Assembly (NCBI GenBank): GCA_033239005.1
Contig: BSQZ01000028.1
Span: 6,654,411-6,718,410 of the forward strand
DNA from: Lamellibrachia satsuma
Taxonomy: Eukaryota; Annelida; Polychaeta; Sabellida; Siboglinidae
DNA: 64,000 nt
Reading direction: 5' to 3'
A program made the translations under genes and the position numbers. The notes below the pieces were generated by a model. The model was not told the DNA's origin. It did not search any database and saw only the letters and a program-made list of their open reading frames with translations. Below, piece after piece: positions 38,424-46,777 of this stretch; the stretch's first letter is position 1, and every line of letters begins with the position of its first letter.

Positions 38424-38461
38424 CAAGATCGAACGCCTGAATCGTCTCTTCATTCGCTCTC

Positions 38462-38817
38462 GTGAAGAGACACATTTTGTGCATACAGGCTCTGAACAGG
38501 TGCAAGAGTGCCAAACTGAGAAGGGCCATCATCGCCAACGCCGACGCCGATCTGCTGTGCGCGCTGGCCGAGTGTGCCTACAACATACTAAAAAAGAACA
38601 TTCCGTTGACCGAATTACAGAGGCGTCGTTTGAGTAAATACAGGACCAACTTACGCCAGTTGTCTCAGAGACGAACGCCGGCCGCCGAAAGAAGACGTCT
38701 CTTGTTGCAACCGCAAGTCGGCGAGGGGCAGAGCGGAGGTTTCCTATCGGCCTTCTAGCGCCGTTGGCGAGTTCGGTCTTTCTACCCTTGCTTCGCGAGG
38801 TGCTGCTCAAGAAGTAG
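38462..38817 (+). pseudogene. Small basic Polinton protein with hydrophobic tail, decayed start and end
   Basis: About 98 open codons, rich in Arg/Lys/Leu (LRRAIIANADADLLCALAEC, then NILKKNIPLTELQRRRLSKY), with a Gln/Gly stretch before the end. No ATG is in frame between the TGA at 38438-38440 and the conserved start. The first plausible codon is GTG at 38462. The frame stops at TAG 38756-38758 inside a GGFL...hydrophobic tail, whose continuation is readable in the neighbouring frame to TAG 38815-38817. A small protein of this type follows the ATPase in many invertebrate Polintons, and its function is unknown. The basic body suggests nucleic acid binding or a core-protein role, which is inference. 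Confidence 0.7.
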
Positions 38818-38821
38818 ACGC

Positions 38822-39496
38822 ATGGAACACGCACGCAAGGTGGCCTTGGGGGATCCGCGACTGTTGGACACGTTGCGTTCGCCACCGCCACCAACGGACA
38901 CCGTAGGCAAGAAGGTGCAAGCCCTCGATGACGAGATGAAGACCATCCTTGATAGAAAGGACCTCGACGACGGGACCAAGGTCACGCTGTATAATCAGGT
39001 GTTGCAGCGGTACAACGTCCTGGTCGATAAACGCGTCAAGGAACCGGTACGCGTGATCGCGGTAGGGAAGGAGGCGGGGACAGAACCCGAGGAAGCTTCT
39101 AGTATGGAAGCCGACGTGATGAACACCGTTCCCAAGAGTCTGCAGGCCATAGCCAGACGTTTGATGGAACATCTCAAAAGAAACGTCGCGTGGAACGATC
39201 GTGGCGAACTCATACACGAGGGTGTCCCGGTTGCCGGAAGTAACGCGGTGGATCTCGTTCACGATCTGTTGCGTAAGAGAAAGACCGACGATCCAACGGG
39301 TTGGCAGTCGTTCGCACGGCAACTCCGCGTCATCAACATACCCATGGAGTTGGTCGGTAACGCTGCCAGGAGAGCCTACATACAACAGGCAGCGACTCCC
39401 GCCGCTGCTACACCACGACGACAACGACGATCGTTAAGCTGGTCACCCCTTGAACGTCGAATGGAACATTCCCTACCTACGCCACCCCCGAATTGA
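38822..39496 (+). CDS. Conserved Polinton protein of unknown function
   Basis: A 224-codon open frame from ATG 38822, only 4 bp after the stop of the previous unit. The N-terminal third has charged helices (VQALDDEMKTILDRKDLDDG, then VTLYNQVLQRYNVLVDKRV), likely coiled-coil. The C-terminal half has WNDRGELIHEGVPVAGSNAV, then DLVHDLLRKRK and GWQSFARQLRVINIPMELVG, a pattern I know as a recurring Polinton ORF without assigned function. The last 25 residues are basic and proline-rich. This is one of the few ORFs here without a visible break. It sits between capsid-assembly and integration genes, so a virion role is possible but unproven. Confidence 0.75.
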   Translation: MEHARKVALGDPRLLDTLRSPPPPTDTVGKKVQALDDEMKTILDRKDLDDGTKVTLYNQVLQRYNVLVDKRVKEPVRVIAVGKEAGTEPEEASSMEADVMNTVPKSLQAIARRLMEHLKRNVAWNDRGELIHEGVPVAGSNAVDLVHDLLRKRKTDDPTGWQSFARQLRVINIPMELVGNAARRAYIQQAATPAAATPRRQRRSLSWSPLERRMEHSLPTPPPN

Positions 39497-39701
39497 TGAG
39501 TTGGGAAGACTTATAAGGAGATTAAATCGTAGCCGTAACGCACTCATGTCGTTGGATCCGCAGGACGCGTACCGTTCCGTCGTCGCTTCGATATTTTTCG
39601 TTGGACTTTACGCACTCGCCGACGGTATAGCCCTTATTCTTGTACACCGGGCGTTATTCGACCATGGCTCCTTCGTTACTAGACTGTTGTTCAGTCGCTA
39701 C
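39496..39701 (+). pseudogene. Possible small membrane protein, frameshifted
   Basis: ATG 39496 overlaps the preceding stop (TGATG) but the frame ends after six codons (MSWEDL). Immediately downstream the third frame is open and encodes DPQDAYRSVVASIFFVGLYA followed by more hydrophobic residues to about 39650, a strong transmembrane helix. In that frame there is no stop before the integrase. Its own ATG is at 39546. I infer a small membrane protein gene broken near 39510-39520. Confidence 0.4.
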
Positions 39702-39813
39702 CGTTGTGGGAGCGATAACGTGCGTCCTACTATACGTCAGCGCACTCCTCGTCGTTCGTCAGTACTCCGGAGTCGTCAACGTCACCGTCAACGCACCGGA
39801 CCTTCTGTTTTAA
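39664..39813 (+). CDS. 49-residue single-pass membrane protein
   Basis: The frame from ATG 39664 (context CCATGG) to TAA 39811-39813 encodes MAPSLLDCCSVATVVGAITC, a hydrophobic run through LLYVSALLVV, then a short polar tail ending APDLLF. Its stop overlaps the integrase start as TAATG, a tight coupling repeated elsewhere in this element. It is a probable small integral membrane protein. No homology was recognised. It overlaps the end of the frameshifted membrane ORF in another frame. Confidence 0.55.
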   Translation: MAPSLLDCCSVATVVGAITCVLLYVSALLVVRQYSGVVNVTVNAPDLLF

Positions 39814-40880
39814 TGACGTCGAAGAGACTGAAGGAGGTCTACTTCGACCCGAATCGGGTAGGCTGTTACGGCGGAGTCGATGCCTTGCGACGCGTCACGC
39901 ACGCGCCGCGGAAAATAGTCGCGCAATGGTTGTCGGAACAGGACGCCTACAACTTACACAAGCCGGCGATACGGCGTTTCAAGAGACAATGCGTCATCGT
40001 GGGCGGTATGAATCAACAGTATCAGGCCGATCTCGTCGACCTGACGACGTTGAAAGACGACAACGACGGTATGACCTTTCTCCTCACGATAATCGACGTC
40101 TTTTCGAAACGAGCCAGATGCATTCCTATGCCGAGCAAGTCCGCTGCGTCATTGGTCGCGGCGCTGCAAATCGCGTTCGCAGACGACCGGCCGCAGACGT
40201 TGCAAACGGATCGAGGAATGGAATTTCTGAATAAATCCGTTCAGGCTCTCTTTAGGCAACGCGGCGTCCATCACTTCTCCACGCACAAGGCGGAGACGAA
40301 GGCGGAGACGAAGGCGAGCATCGTGGAACGATTCAACAGAACATTGAAGACGCGCATGTGGCACTACTTCACGAAACTTCAGACTTGGCGTTACATCGAC
40401 GTCCTTCCGGACCTGGTGCGAACGTACAACGACACCCGCCACCGCAGCATCGGTATGGTTCCGTCGCAGGTCAATGCAAAGAATCAGGAAAAGGTGTGGC
40501 AACGTCTGTACGGACATGACGGTAAGGGCGTGCCCAAGTTGAACATGTCGGATCGCGTGCGCGTCAGCAAGTACAAAGGCTCGTTCGAAAAGGGCTACGA
40601 GACGAACTGGAGCGAAGAGATGTTCACAGTACACGAAGTTCATCCCTCCGAGCCGCCCGTGTACCGCCTGCGGGACGATGTCGGCGACGTGCTGGACGGC
40701 ACCTTCTACGAACTGGAGCTGCAGAAAGTGTCGGTACCGGACGATAAAGTGTACCGCGTCGAATCGGTACTGCAGCGTCGTAAGGTCGGCGGACGAACGG
40801 AGGCTTTGGTGAAATGGTTCGGATACCCGTCCAAATTCAACAGCTGGATCGATGCCAAGGCACTCCTCTATAAAGACTAG
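39813..40880 (+). CDS. Polinton integrase (retroviral-type, rve) with chromodomain
   Basis: Intact 355-residue frame from ATG 39813. The rve core shows YQADLVDL (first Asp at 40029 or 40038), LQTDRGMEFLN (second Asp at 40209-40211) and SIVERFNRTLK (Glu at 40326-40328). Then comes a C-terminal chromodomain, VYRVESVLQRR...LVKWFGYP...SW (40749-40860), as known for Polinton integrases. The role is to insert the element DNA and produce the 6-bp duplication seen at the ends. Oddity: a 12-bp tandem duplication (40290-40313) just before the catalytic Glu inserts four residues (ETKA repeat), making 38 residues between the second Asp and the Glu, more than the 33-35 usual for this fold. The open frame extends further upstream, without a stop, into the membrane ORF. 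Confidence 0.95.
   Translation: MTSKRLKEVYFDPNRVGCYGGVDALRRVTHAPRKIVAQWLSEQDAYNLHKPAIRRFKRQCVIVGGMNQQYQADLVDLTTLKDDNDGMTFLLTIIDVFSKRARCIPMPSKSAASLVAALQIAFADDRPQTLQTDRGMEFLNKSVQALFRQRGVHHFSTHKAETKAETKASIVERFNRTLKTRMWHYFTKLQTWRYIDVLPDLVRTYNDTRHRSIGMVPSQVNAKNQEKVWQRLYGHDGKGVPKLNMSDRVRVSKYKGSFEKGYETNWSEEMFTVHEVHPSEPPVYRLRDDVGDVLDGTFYELELQKVSVPDDKVYRVESVLQRRKVGGRTEALVKWFGYPSKFNSWIDAKALLYKD
40290..40313 (+). repeat. 12-bp in-frame tandem duplication in the integrase
   Basis: GCGGAGACGAAG twice in direct tandem, adding four residues next to the catalytic Glu. Confidence 0.95.
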
Positions 40881-40904
40881 CAGCGCGTAGGGCGGGTTGT
40901 CATT

Positions 40905-41189
40905 ATGTCACAAGACACGACACCGCAGACCGCCACCGCCGTCATAGAGGAGGAGGAGGATTGTACCGACACGTCGAACGACAGTACTCCTTGGCATCTG
41001 TTCGGCACCGAGTGTCCCAAAGAGGAGATAGTGTTTCTGTGTCAGGTCGTCATCTTGTACACGGTCATCGTGATAAGCATCTACAACCTGACTGTAGGTC
41101 ACGGCGATTCTAATCTGTGGACGGCTCTGTTGAGTAGTTCGTTGGGTTACCTACTGCCCAATCCCACGTTGAGACGCAATGGCGACTGA
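40905..41189 (+). CDS. Conserved small Polinton membrane protein
   Basis: Intact 94-residue frame. It has an acidic N terminus (VIEEEEDCTDTSND), then PKEEIVFLCQVVILYTVIVI, a transmembrane helix, and a second hydrophobic segment NLWTALLSSSLGYLLPNPTL. I have seen this ILYTVIV...LWTALLSSSLGYLLPNP pattern as a recurrent small ORF in invertebrate Polintons; no function is assigned. Its last 11 bases overlap the start of the minor capsid gene (ATG 41179), implying coordinated expression. Confidence 0.75.
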   Translation: MSQDTTPQTATAVIEEEEDCTDTSNDSTPWHLFGTECPKEEIVFLCQVVILYTVIVISIYNLTVGHGDSNLWTALLSSSLGYLLPNPTLRRNGD

Positions 41190-42002
41190 TTTCTACATGA
41201 CGCTGCCTAGCAACGCTTCTATGAAGACGCACCTCGACAACACCTTGACCCATTACATCACGGACTTGCCTCAACGCATCGATCTGACCGGCGAGTGGGA
41301 GTGTGGGTTGGCAGAGATCCAGTATCCGCACACTTGGTACAACGTCACAGAGAACGATGTCTGGTTATTCCTCAACACGATCGATGCTCCGGACACGTCC
41401 CGACGTACGAAGTTGTCGTGTGGGTATTACGACGATCCGTTAACATTGATGTATCACGTCAACAAGGGACTGTACAGTCTGTGGACGGCGGAGACACGGG
41501 CTCAAATGAGCTATAGTCCCGTCACTCAAAAAATTACGTTACACATGACAGCGAACACCGTGTTCACCATACCGTACGTCAGCGCGACGGCGTCCATGTT
41601 AGGATTCCGTAGACCCGTAGCCAGCGAGCCGGATGCGGTTATGTCATCCCCGTCATCGACTCCCACCCTTCCGACTCCTCGTACCCCTTCCACGTCGAGG
41701 CCGACGATGTGGTGAACCTGACGCAGGGGTTCGACACCCTATACGTCTATACGGACATCGTGGAGTCTCGTATAGTGGGTGACACTCTCGCGCCTCTGTT
41801 GCGAGCCCTTCCGATTAGCGGACGTCACGGTGACAGGGTGTCCGATCGTTTCACTAACGTTCACTACGTACCTCTGTTGTGCTCGAACTTCCACTCGATC
41901 GAGGTGGATATAAGAGACAACATGGGTTGACGCGTGCCATTCGAATACGGCAGAGTGACGGAGACGCTTCATTTTCGTCGACGTAGGACCGGACTGTTCT
42001 GA
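41179..42002 (+). pseudogene. Polinton minor capsid (penton-like) protein, frameshifted
   Basis: ATG 41179 opens FYMTLPSNASMKTHLDNTLT, then LTGEWECGLAEIQYPHTWYN, the conserved N-terminal signature of the Polinton minor capsid protein, predicted to be a single jelly-roll that forms capsid vertices. The correct frame is lost at about 41610-41640. Family-like sequence resumes in another frame (NLTQGFDTLYVYTDIVESRI, VGDTLAPLLR) up to TGA 41928-41930, and a third frame carries the end (VPFEYGRVTETLHFRRRRTG) to TGA 42000-42002. At least two lesions are present. The next gene starts inside the final stop (TGATG). Confidence 0.85.
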
Positions 42003-42280
42003 TGAATTACAACGATTATTACGCGCGACAGGCTGGCGGTGCGCTGCCTTACTTCGCCGGTGCGCAATACCAGCGAGGTCACGGAGCCGGCGACGTCTTA
42101 TCAGGCCAGAACAGAACGACGCGTCACCGACGCCGTGCTGAGCTGTCTTCAGGTCCCCCCGGTAAACGTATAAAACAACCATCCGCAAAGACGACATTCA
42201 CTGCAGTAAAGAGACGAAGCAAGAGACAGACGTCCAATAAACGAGAGGCCGACATATTCGACAATGGCTTTCGTGCATAG
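42002..42280 (+). CDS. Small basic Polinton protein, probably internally deleted
   Basis: The 92-residue frame begins MNYNDYYARQAGGALPYFAG followed by QRGHG, a signature (YY-x3-QAGG-x-LP-x-F-x-G, then QRGHG) of a small structural ORF that precedes the major capsid gene in many Polintons. After GAGDVLSG the sequence turns into an Arg/Lys-rich stretch without the Gly/Leu-rich middle that I expect, so an internal deletion is likely. The C terminus is basic (AVKRRSKRQTSNKREADIFD). It overlaps the major capsid start by 17 bp. Possible role: internal capsid or DNA-condensing protein, by analogy with adenoviral minor proteins (inference). Confidence 0.65.
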   Translation: MNYNDYYARQAGGALPYFAGAQYQRGHGAGDVLSGQNRTTRHRRRAELSSGPPGKRIKQPSAKTTFTAVKRRSKRQTSNKREADIFDNGFRA

Positions 42281-43556
42281 ACATTCGTGCGAGGGAGTCA
42301 AGACCGAGCTGGATCTCTTTACCGTAGCCCCCACTCAGAATTGCATCAGCGACAGTCACGTGGTGGAACATCAACCCACAGCCTCTCTGGACTCTGGAGG
42401 ACCGATAGAATTCCTCATCCCCGGATCGGGAGACGATTACCTGGATCTCGCCAACACGATGCTACACGTGCAGGCGAAGGTGACGCGAGCCAACGGACAC
42501 GATCTCGACGCGGCCGAACCCGTGGGACCGGTGAACAACTGGCTGCATTCGCTGTTCAGCCAGGTCGACGTCTACCTGAACGGTACGCTCGTGACCTCTT
42601 CGTCCAACACGTACGCGTATCGATCCTACATAGAGACGCTGCTAAGTTACGGACCCGACGCCAAGTCGACGCAGCTGACGAATCTGCTGTGGTACAAGGA
42701 CAAGGCTAGTCGCATGAACGCCGTCGAGCTAGCCGCCGGACCCGATCCTAACCACGGGTTCGTGACTTGACGAGAGTACATAACCGGCAGTCTCCACGTG
42801 GATATGTTTCTGCAAGATAAATTCCTGATCAACGGAGTCGACGCTAAGATACGACTGGTGCGTAGCAAGCCCTCGTTTGCGCTGATGGCTGGTGGACCCA
42901 ACCTCGATTACAAGATAACCATCGTCAACGCAGCCTTGTTCGTCAAGAAGGCCACCCTCAATCCCGCCGTGCAGGTGGCTCACATAAAGGCTCTCGACAG
43001 GAACACGGTCAAGTATCCGTTACGACCCGTCGACTGCAAGGTGTACTCCATTCCCGCGGGAGTTCTGTCGCACACGCACGAGAACCTGTTCCTCGGTACC
43101 CTGCCGAAACGTCTCGTACTGTGCTGCATCGACAACGACGCCTACAACGGCGCGTACGATAAAAACCCGTTTCACGCCAAGAACAACGCCATAGGCTTCC
43201 ACTCGGTGTACGTGGACGGACGTCAGATCCCCGCCAAACCCTTCCAGCCCAACTTCGCAGAAAACCTCTTCGCCAGGAGCTACGCGAGCCTGTTCACCTC
43301 GACCGGCAAGATCTGGCAGGACGAGGGGAACGGTCTGACTCGCGACGACTACCGAGACGGCAACACCTTCTTCTGTTTCGACCTGACCCCCGACCTGTGC
43401 GACGGTTCCTGCTTCCATCTGGTGCAAAAGGGCAACCTGCGCATATAATTTCATTTCCGAGAAGCGCTTCGGACCACCGTGAACGTCGTCACCTACGCCG
43501 AATTCGAATCCGTGCTGGAAATCGACAAGAACCGCAACGTCATCTACGACTACTGA
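42264..43556 (+). pseudogene. Polinton major capsid protein (double jelly-roll), two nonsense codons
   Basis: A single frame from ATG 42264 to TGA 43554-43556, 430 codons, interrupted by in-frame TGA (42768-42770) and TAA (43446-43448). Hallmarks of the Polinton double jelly-roll capsid protein are clear: ELDLFTVAPTQNCISDSHVV near the start, GPIEFLIPGSGDDYLDLANT, VNNWLHSLFSQVDVYLNGTL, YRSYIETLLSYG, and late AIGFHSVYVDGRQIPAKPFQ and RDGNTFFCFDLTPDL. The frame never shifts, so the two stops are simple substitutions or base errors. The C-terminal 36 codons after the second stop still read like coding sequence. The protein would form the hexon-like shell. Confidence 0.93.
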
Positions 43557-43557
43557 G

Positions 43558-44025
43558 ATGGACACCCTGCAGATCGCCCGTCTACTGGCGATGGATCCGA
43601 ACACCGCGTCCGTCTTTGGCGGCGTCGTACCCAAAGATGGATTGCCTAAAAAAATAGACGCTTTGCCGATCGCCTTCGTGTGCAACACCGACGACGAACC
43701 GGGCGAACATTGGATATCGCTGTACCTGTCCTCCGACGGGCGTGGCGAATACTTCTGTTCGTACGGTCTGCCGCCTCGTCACGCGACGTTCCGCACCTTC
43801 GTGAACAAACACTGTTCCGAGTGGACTCATAATAGCAAGAGACTTCGGAGTCCTCTGTCTAATGTTTGAGGACAATATTGCGTAGCTTATATAATGCTTC
43901 GTTGTAACGGTTCTCCTATGAGAACTTTCGTAAACGCTTTCCACACCGATCTGGTCGCTAACGATTGTCGCGTGTTCGATTGGATTAACCTACTGAAAAA
44001 GGGTATACCGTACTATCGTACATAG
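43558..44025 (+). pseudogene. Polinton cysteine protease (adenain/Ulp1-like), one nonsense codon
   Basis: Maturation protease of the adenovirus/Ulp1 C48-like type. The frame starts at ATG 43558, one base after the capsid stop, and reaches TAG 44023-44025 (155 codons). The catalytic His is in EHWISLYL (His 43708-43710), followed by the GEYFCSYG strand. The Gln-x-x-Cys box is GQYC (Gln 43873, Cys 43879-43881). An in-frame TGA at 43867-43869 lies immediately before this box, so the natural product would lack the catalytic Cys. No frameshift was seen. Confidence 0.92.
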
Positions 44026-44031
44026 ACTGAG

Positions 44032-44140
44032 CCTCTGGCGCGGTGGTCGCACCACCCGTAAGCTCGCCCTCGAACCTCTGGCGAGGTGGAGACACCCGTA
44101 AGTTCGCGACCTCTGGCGCGATGGTCAACATTCGCAAGTC
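44032..44140 (+). repeat. Three imperfect direct repeats, about 34 bp
   Basis: CCTCTGGCG...GTAAG(C/T)TCG-type units at 44032-44065, 44075-44105 and 44110-44140, just after the protease stop. Confidence 0.8.
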
Positions 44141-44224
44141 GCCTCATCATCATCATCATACCCTCCTCGTTGTATCCAATGAAATACGATCGCCTCGTTT
44201 GTACTGCTGCCGCTTTTTGTATTC

Positions 44225-44230
44225 AATAAA
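44225..44230 (+). terminator. Possible polyadenylation signal of the Polinton
   Basis: AATAAA 200 bp after the last gene on the plus strand. Confidence 0.45.
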
Positions 44231-44390
44231 ATACGTGTGCACCGTACGATTTTGTTCGTCTCCTTACTAGGTTAATGGCCCTCCGGTAAACGAAAATAGG
44301 TCAATGACCGCTGTAGCCTGCTCGCCTTCACTAACCAGTTCATAATAGTTCAACGACCACTGTTACCCGCCCGTCAGCCCGCCCGTCAGT

Positions 44391-44480
44391 CGTTAGAAAG
44401 CGCTACGCTGAGATTTGGTCACGCTACAGTCGCTAGGAAGCGTTGCGCTGAGATTAGGTCAAGCTACGGTCGCTAGGAGG
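44391..44480 (+). repeat. 40-bp subterminal tandem repeats
   Basis: Units at 44401-44440 and 44441-44480 (CGYTRCGCTGAGATTWGGTC, then ACGCTACAGTCGCTAGGAAG-like), with partial units on both sides. The second unit is part of the terminal repeat. Confidence 0.85.
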
Positions 44481-44575
44481 CGCTGCGCTCTTGGATGTGC
44501 GCGCGCAACCGGAAGCGGAAGTGATTCGTGGACGTGTGCTCCTGATCGCTGGGTAGGAACTCATTCTCTACTACT
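44425..44575 (-). repeat. Polinton right terminal inverted repeat
   Basis: 151 bp, the inverted partner of 33187-33328. Confidence 0.96.
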
Positions 44576-44581
44576 AACCGA
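44576..44581. repeat. Polinton target-site duplication, right
   Basis: AACCGA, identical to 33181-33186. Confidence 0.95.
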
Positions 44582-45314
44582 CCGTAAACAGCCGCCGTGC
44601 ACAGCGCCTCAAACCAGTCATAAGATTAACCGGCTGGCCGCGTTTTCCCCTGAAACGGGCTTGCATATTCAATTCAATAAAACTTTAATGTCCATTTAAA
44701 AACGGAAAATTCCATGGTTTTTCGCAGATATAAAATGCGGTTACTATATCTTCGGTGACGCGAATACGCACAAAGTTTATGCATATTCGGCAGAAAAATA
44801 AATTAAAATACACGACGATCCGCGTAGTTTTCTAGGGACGCCTTGGCTTCACGTCGAGTAAAAAAATTGCCTTGGCGCTAAAAAAGACAAATATACTAGT
44901 TGTGGTGATCTAGAGATGTAGTGGCGCCACCTTGTGGGTTGTGTTATAACAAACGTAGTGTTGGCTGGGAGAACTAGAAGGCGGGAGGTAACGGCGCACA
45001 TGTCATGCAATGTCGATTATACAGAGACACTTGAATAAACATGTTATACAAGACGTGTATACTGTTTATAAACAATATTACATTAGTTATTTTTTCGCAC
45101 TGTACTATTAGTTGTTTTGAACAATTTGCCCCCCTATACGACACTATACTATTATAAAATTTGACCGATTTGCCACCCTCTACTGTTATTTGGCTTATAC
45201 GTTTATTTGGCACTCGAGAGTATGCTATAACTTATTTTAGTTGTCTTTGTATAATTTCAGCTTATTTGAGTTAATTGCAGAATTATATTTTCTTTCTCTC
45301 GTAATCCTCCTTTA
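44582..45314. other. No gene; right flank of the Polinton
   Basis: Moderate GC, nothing recognised apart from the CCTATACGACACTATACTAT word also present in the left flank. Confidence 0.4.
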
Positions 45315-45865
45315 TCATGTCCTCCAGTCTGTACACGCCAGTCTGTACACGCCAGACCCCGCCGTCGATCTGTTTAGGTTGGCTTTGGCAGACAATAGGA
45401 TTGCATTTCGGAGTGGTCTCGTCACAATGGTCGCAATGATTGGTCTGGAAGTAAATCCATTATTAACTATCGAACCGATCCTTTGACAATGTTCCACGCT
45501 CTCCAGAGTCTGTTTTAGCGTGACGATGCCACCGAGGTTGTTCTTGAGGAACACATCTTTTGCTAAGATTTTCTTGACATCCTCACCCTGAGTTTCGCCA
45601 ACGCCAAACACTCTAATTCCCCATTCACGACTTCTTCGTTCTATTGCATTTAATCTCTCATCACAGACAGCCATCCTCGCCGGCGTATCCTTCTCGAGTT
45701 TCATATATTCCTTTAGTGACTTGAGCTACTCATATATGTTTTTCTTTTTTTCGTTGATGGAACCCGCATTGAATTTGAATGACGCCTCAATATCGTCCAT
45801 TCTTTGGGCAATCGCAACGCACTGTTTTAGTATGTCGCTCAGTTGGTCGACAACGTTCGTTTGTA
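45315..45865 (-). pseudogene. LINE ORF1-like (L1-type RNA-binding) relic
   Basis: The minus strand reads a coiled-coil-like start (LSDILKQCVAIAQRMDDIEA), an in-frame TAG near 45730, then CDERLNAIERRSREWGIRVF, VGETQGEDVKKILAKDVFLK and VEHCQRIGSIVNNGFTSRPI, IATIVTRPLRNAILLSAKAN. The order coiled coil, [LI]xGV-x-E, H/C-x-R-[IL]-G, R-P-I-I, R-x-x-I-L-x-x-A is that of the RRM/CTD part of LINE ORF1 (transposase 22-like) proteins. No matching RT was found next to it. Confidence 0.65.
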
Positions 45866-46550
45866 TAAGGGTATACAATTATTCGATTGTCACTCCACCG
45901 CCATGTTGCCCCGGACAACCCTCGGCCACATTTTCGCCGCTCACTGCTCCTCGTCACCGAGCCTTTCCGTGTACCTTTCTTAGAACGCCTACTGTGAACA
46001 CTAGTAGACGAGTACAAGTAAACTTAATTTTTTTTAAACGTACGTCTACGAACCATGAACTGTGGAGCGCACCTCTGAACACACGTCCCCAGCCTGTTGC
46101 ATCCCACTCTATGTGTATGTACTATTGTAATTGGACGACGGACTATGTTATATTCAGTTATTGTCATTTATGTATAGGTTATTGTAATAAATGTATTGCG
46201 AGTATGGATTGCGTTAAATTATCCACTTATGTAATGTAGAAACCCCTATAGTATTGTTTTAGAGATGTCTAAATAAATTCGATTTGATTGATTTGTTGGG
46301 ATTTATTGGTCTTTCTTTGACATATCCCTTCAGTCCATGGGTCAAACCTTTTGGCATCGTTTACATAACAAAAAGCTCAGGGTCCCCACTCTATGTAGAA
46401 TACCCTTCGTTATGGTGTGACAAGTGTTACATATGTTCATATTCAATATAGCTGTGTAAATGCGTTGATACGGGTCTAGCTAGAGCCCGAACCCCTAGGG
46501 CCAACTAATGTCTTAATCCACTACTGAGCGCTTGACATCTTGATATTTAA
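45866..46550. other. No recognised gene
   Basis: Probably the 5' part of the same LINE copy on the minus strand at its left end; the rest is unstructured. Confidence 0.3.
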
Positions 46551-46777
46551 AGGGAAACAAAAGTCATGGTTTGGGGACCTGTGTAGCCATAAGAGTTACT
46601 AAAACATAACCAACTACAATCAAGCATAGTACGCCAGTGGTATACTAGGAAAACCAAATTCTAAATTAATTTATGCGAAACCCAGCAGCGTGATATTCTT
46701 GATTATTGTTACAAATGGTTAGCTTTTATAAATTCTTTTAGGTGCATTGCCCCAAAACCATGACTTTTGTTTCGCTT
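46551..46777. mobile_element. Palindromic MITE, about 227 bp
   Basis: The ends AGGGAAACAAAAGTCATGGT and ACCATGACTTTTGTTTCGCT are inverted, and similarity of the arms extends inward (ACATAACC...CAATCAAGMAT against its complement). A relative lies at 58663-58898 and a fragment near 54615-54690. Confidence 0.75.

Larger units (their letters stand above)
33187..44575 (+). mobile_element. Polinton/Maverick, complete ends, 11.4 kb
   Basis: Ends are inverted repeats of 142 and 151 bp starting 5'-AGTAGTAGAGAATG, flanked by a perfect 6-bp duplication AACCGA. Cargo on the plus strand is the canonical Polinton set: protein-primed PolB, A32-type packaging ATPase, retroviral-type integrase, adenovirus-like cysteine protease, and minor and major capsid proteins, plus small conserved proteins. 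Composition is GC-rich and CpG-rich compared with the AT-rich flanks. At 11,389 bp it is shorter than the usual 15-20 kb. PolB, ATPase, capsid and protease genes all carry frameshifts or stops, while integrase and several small genes are open. Known biology: Polintons are self-synthesising virus-like transposons. This copy should be unable to replicate or package by itself. Confidence 0.97.
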
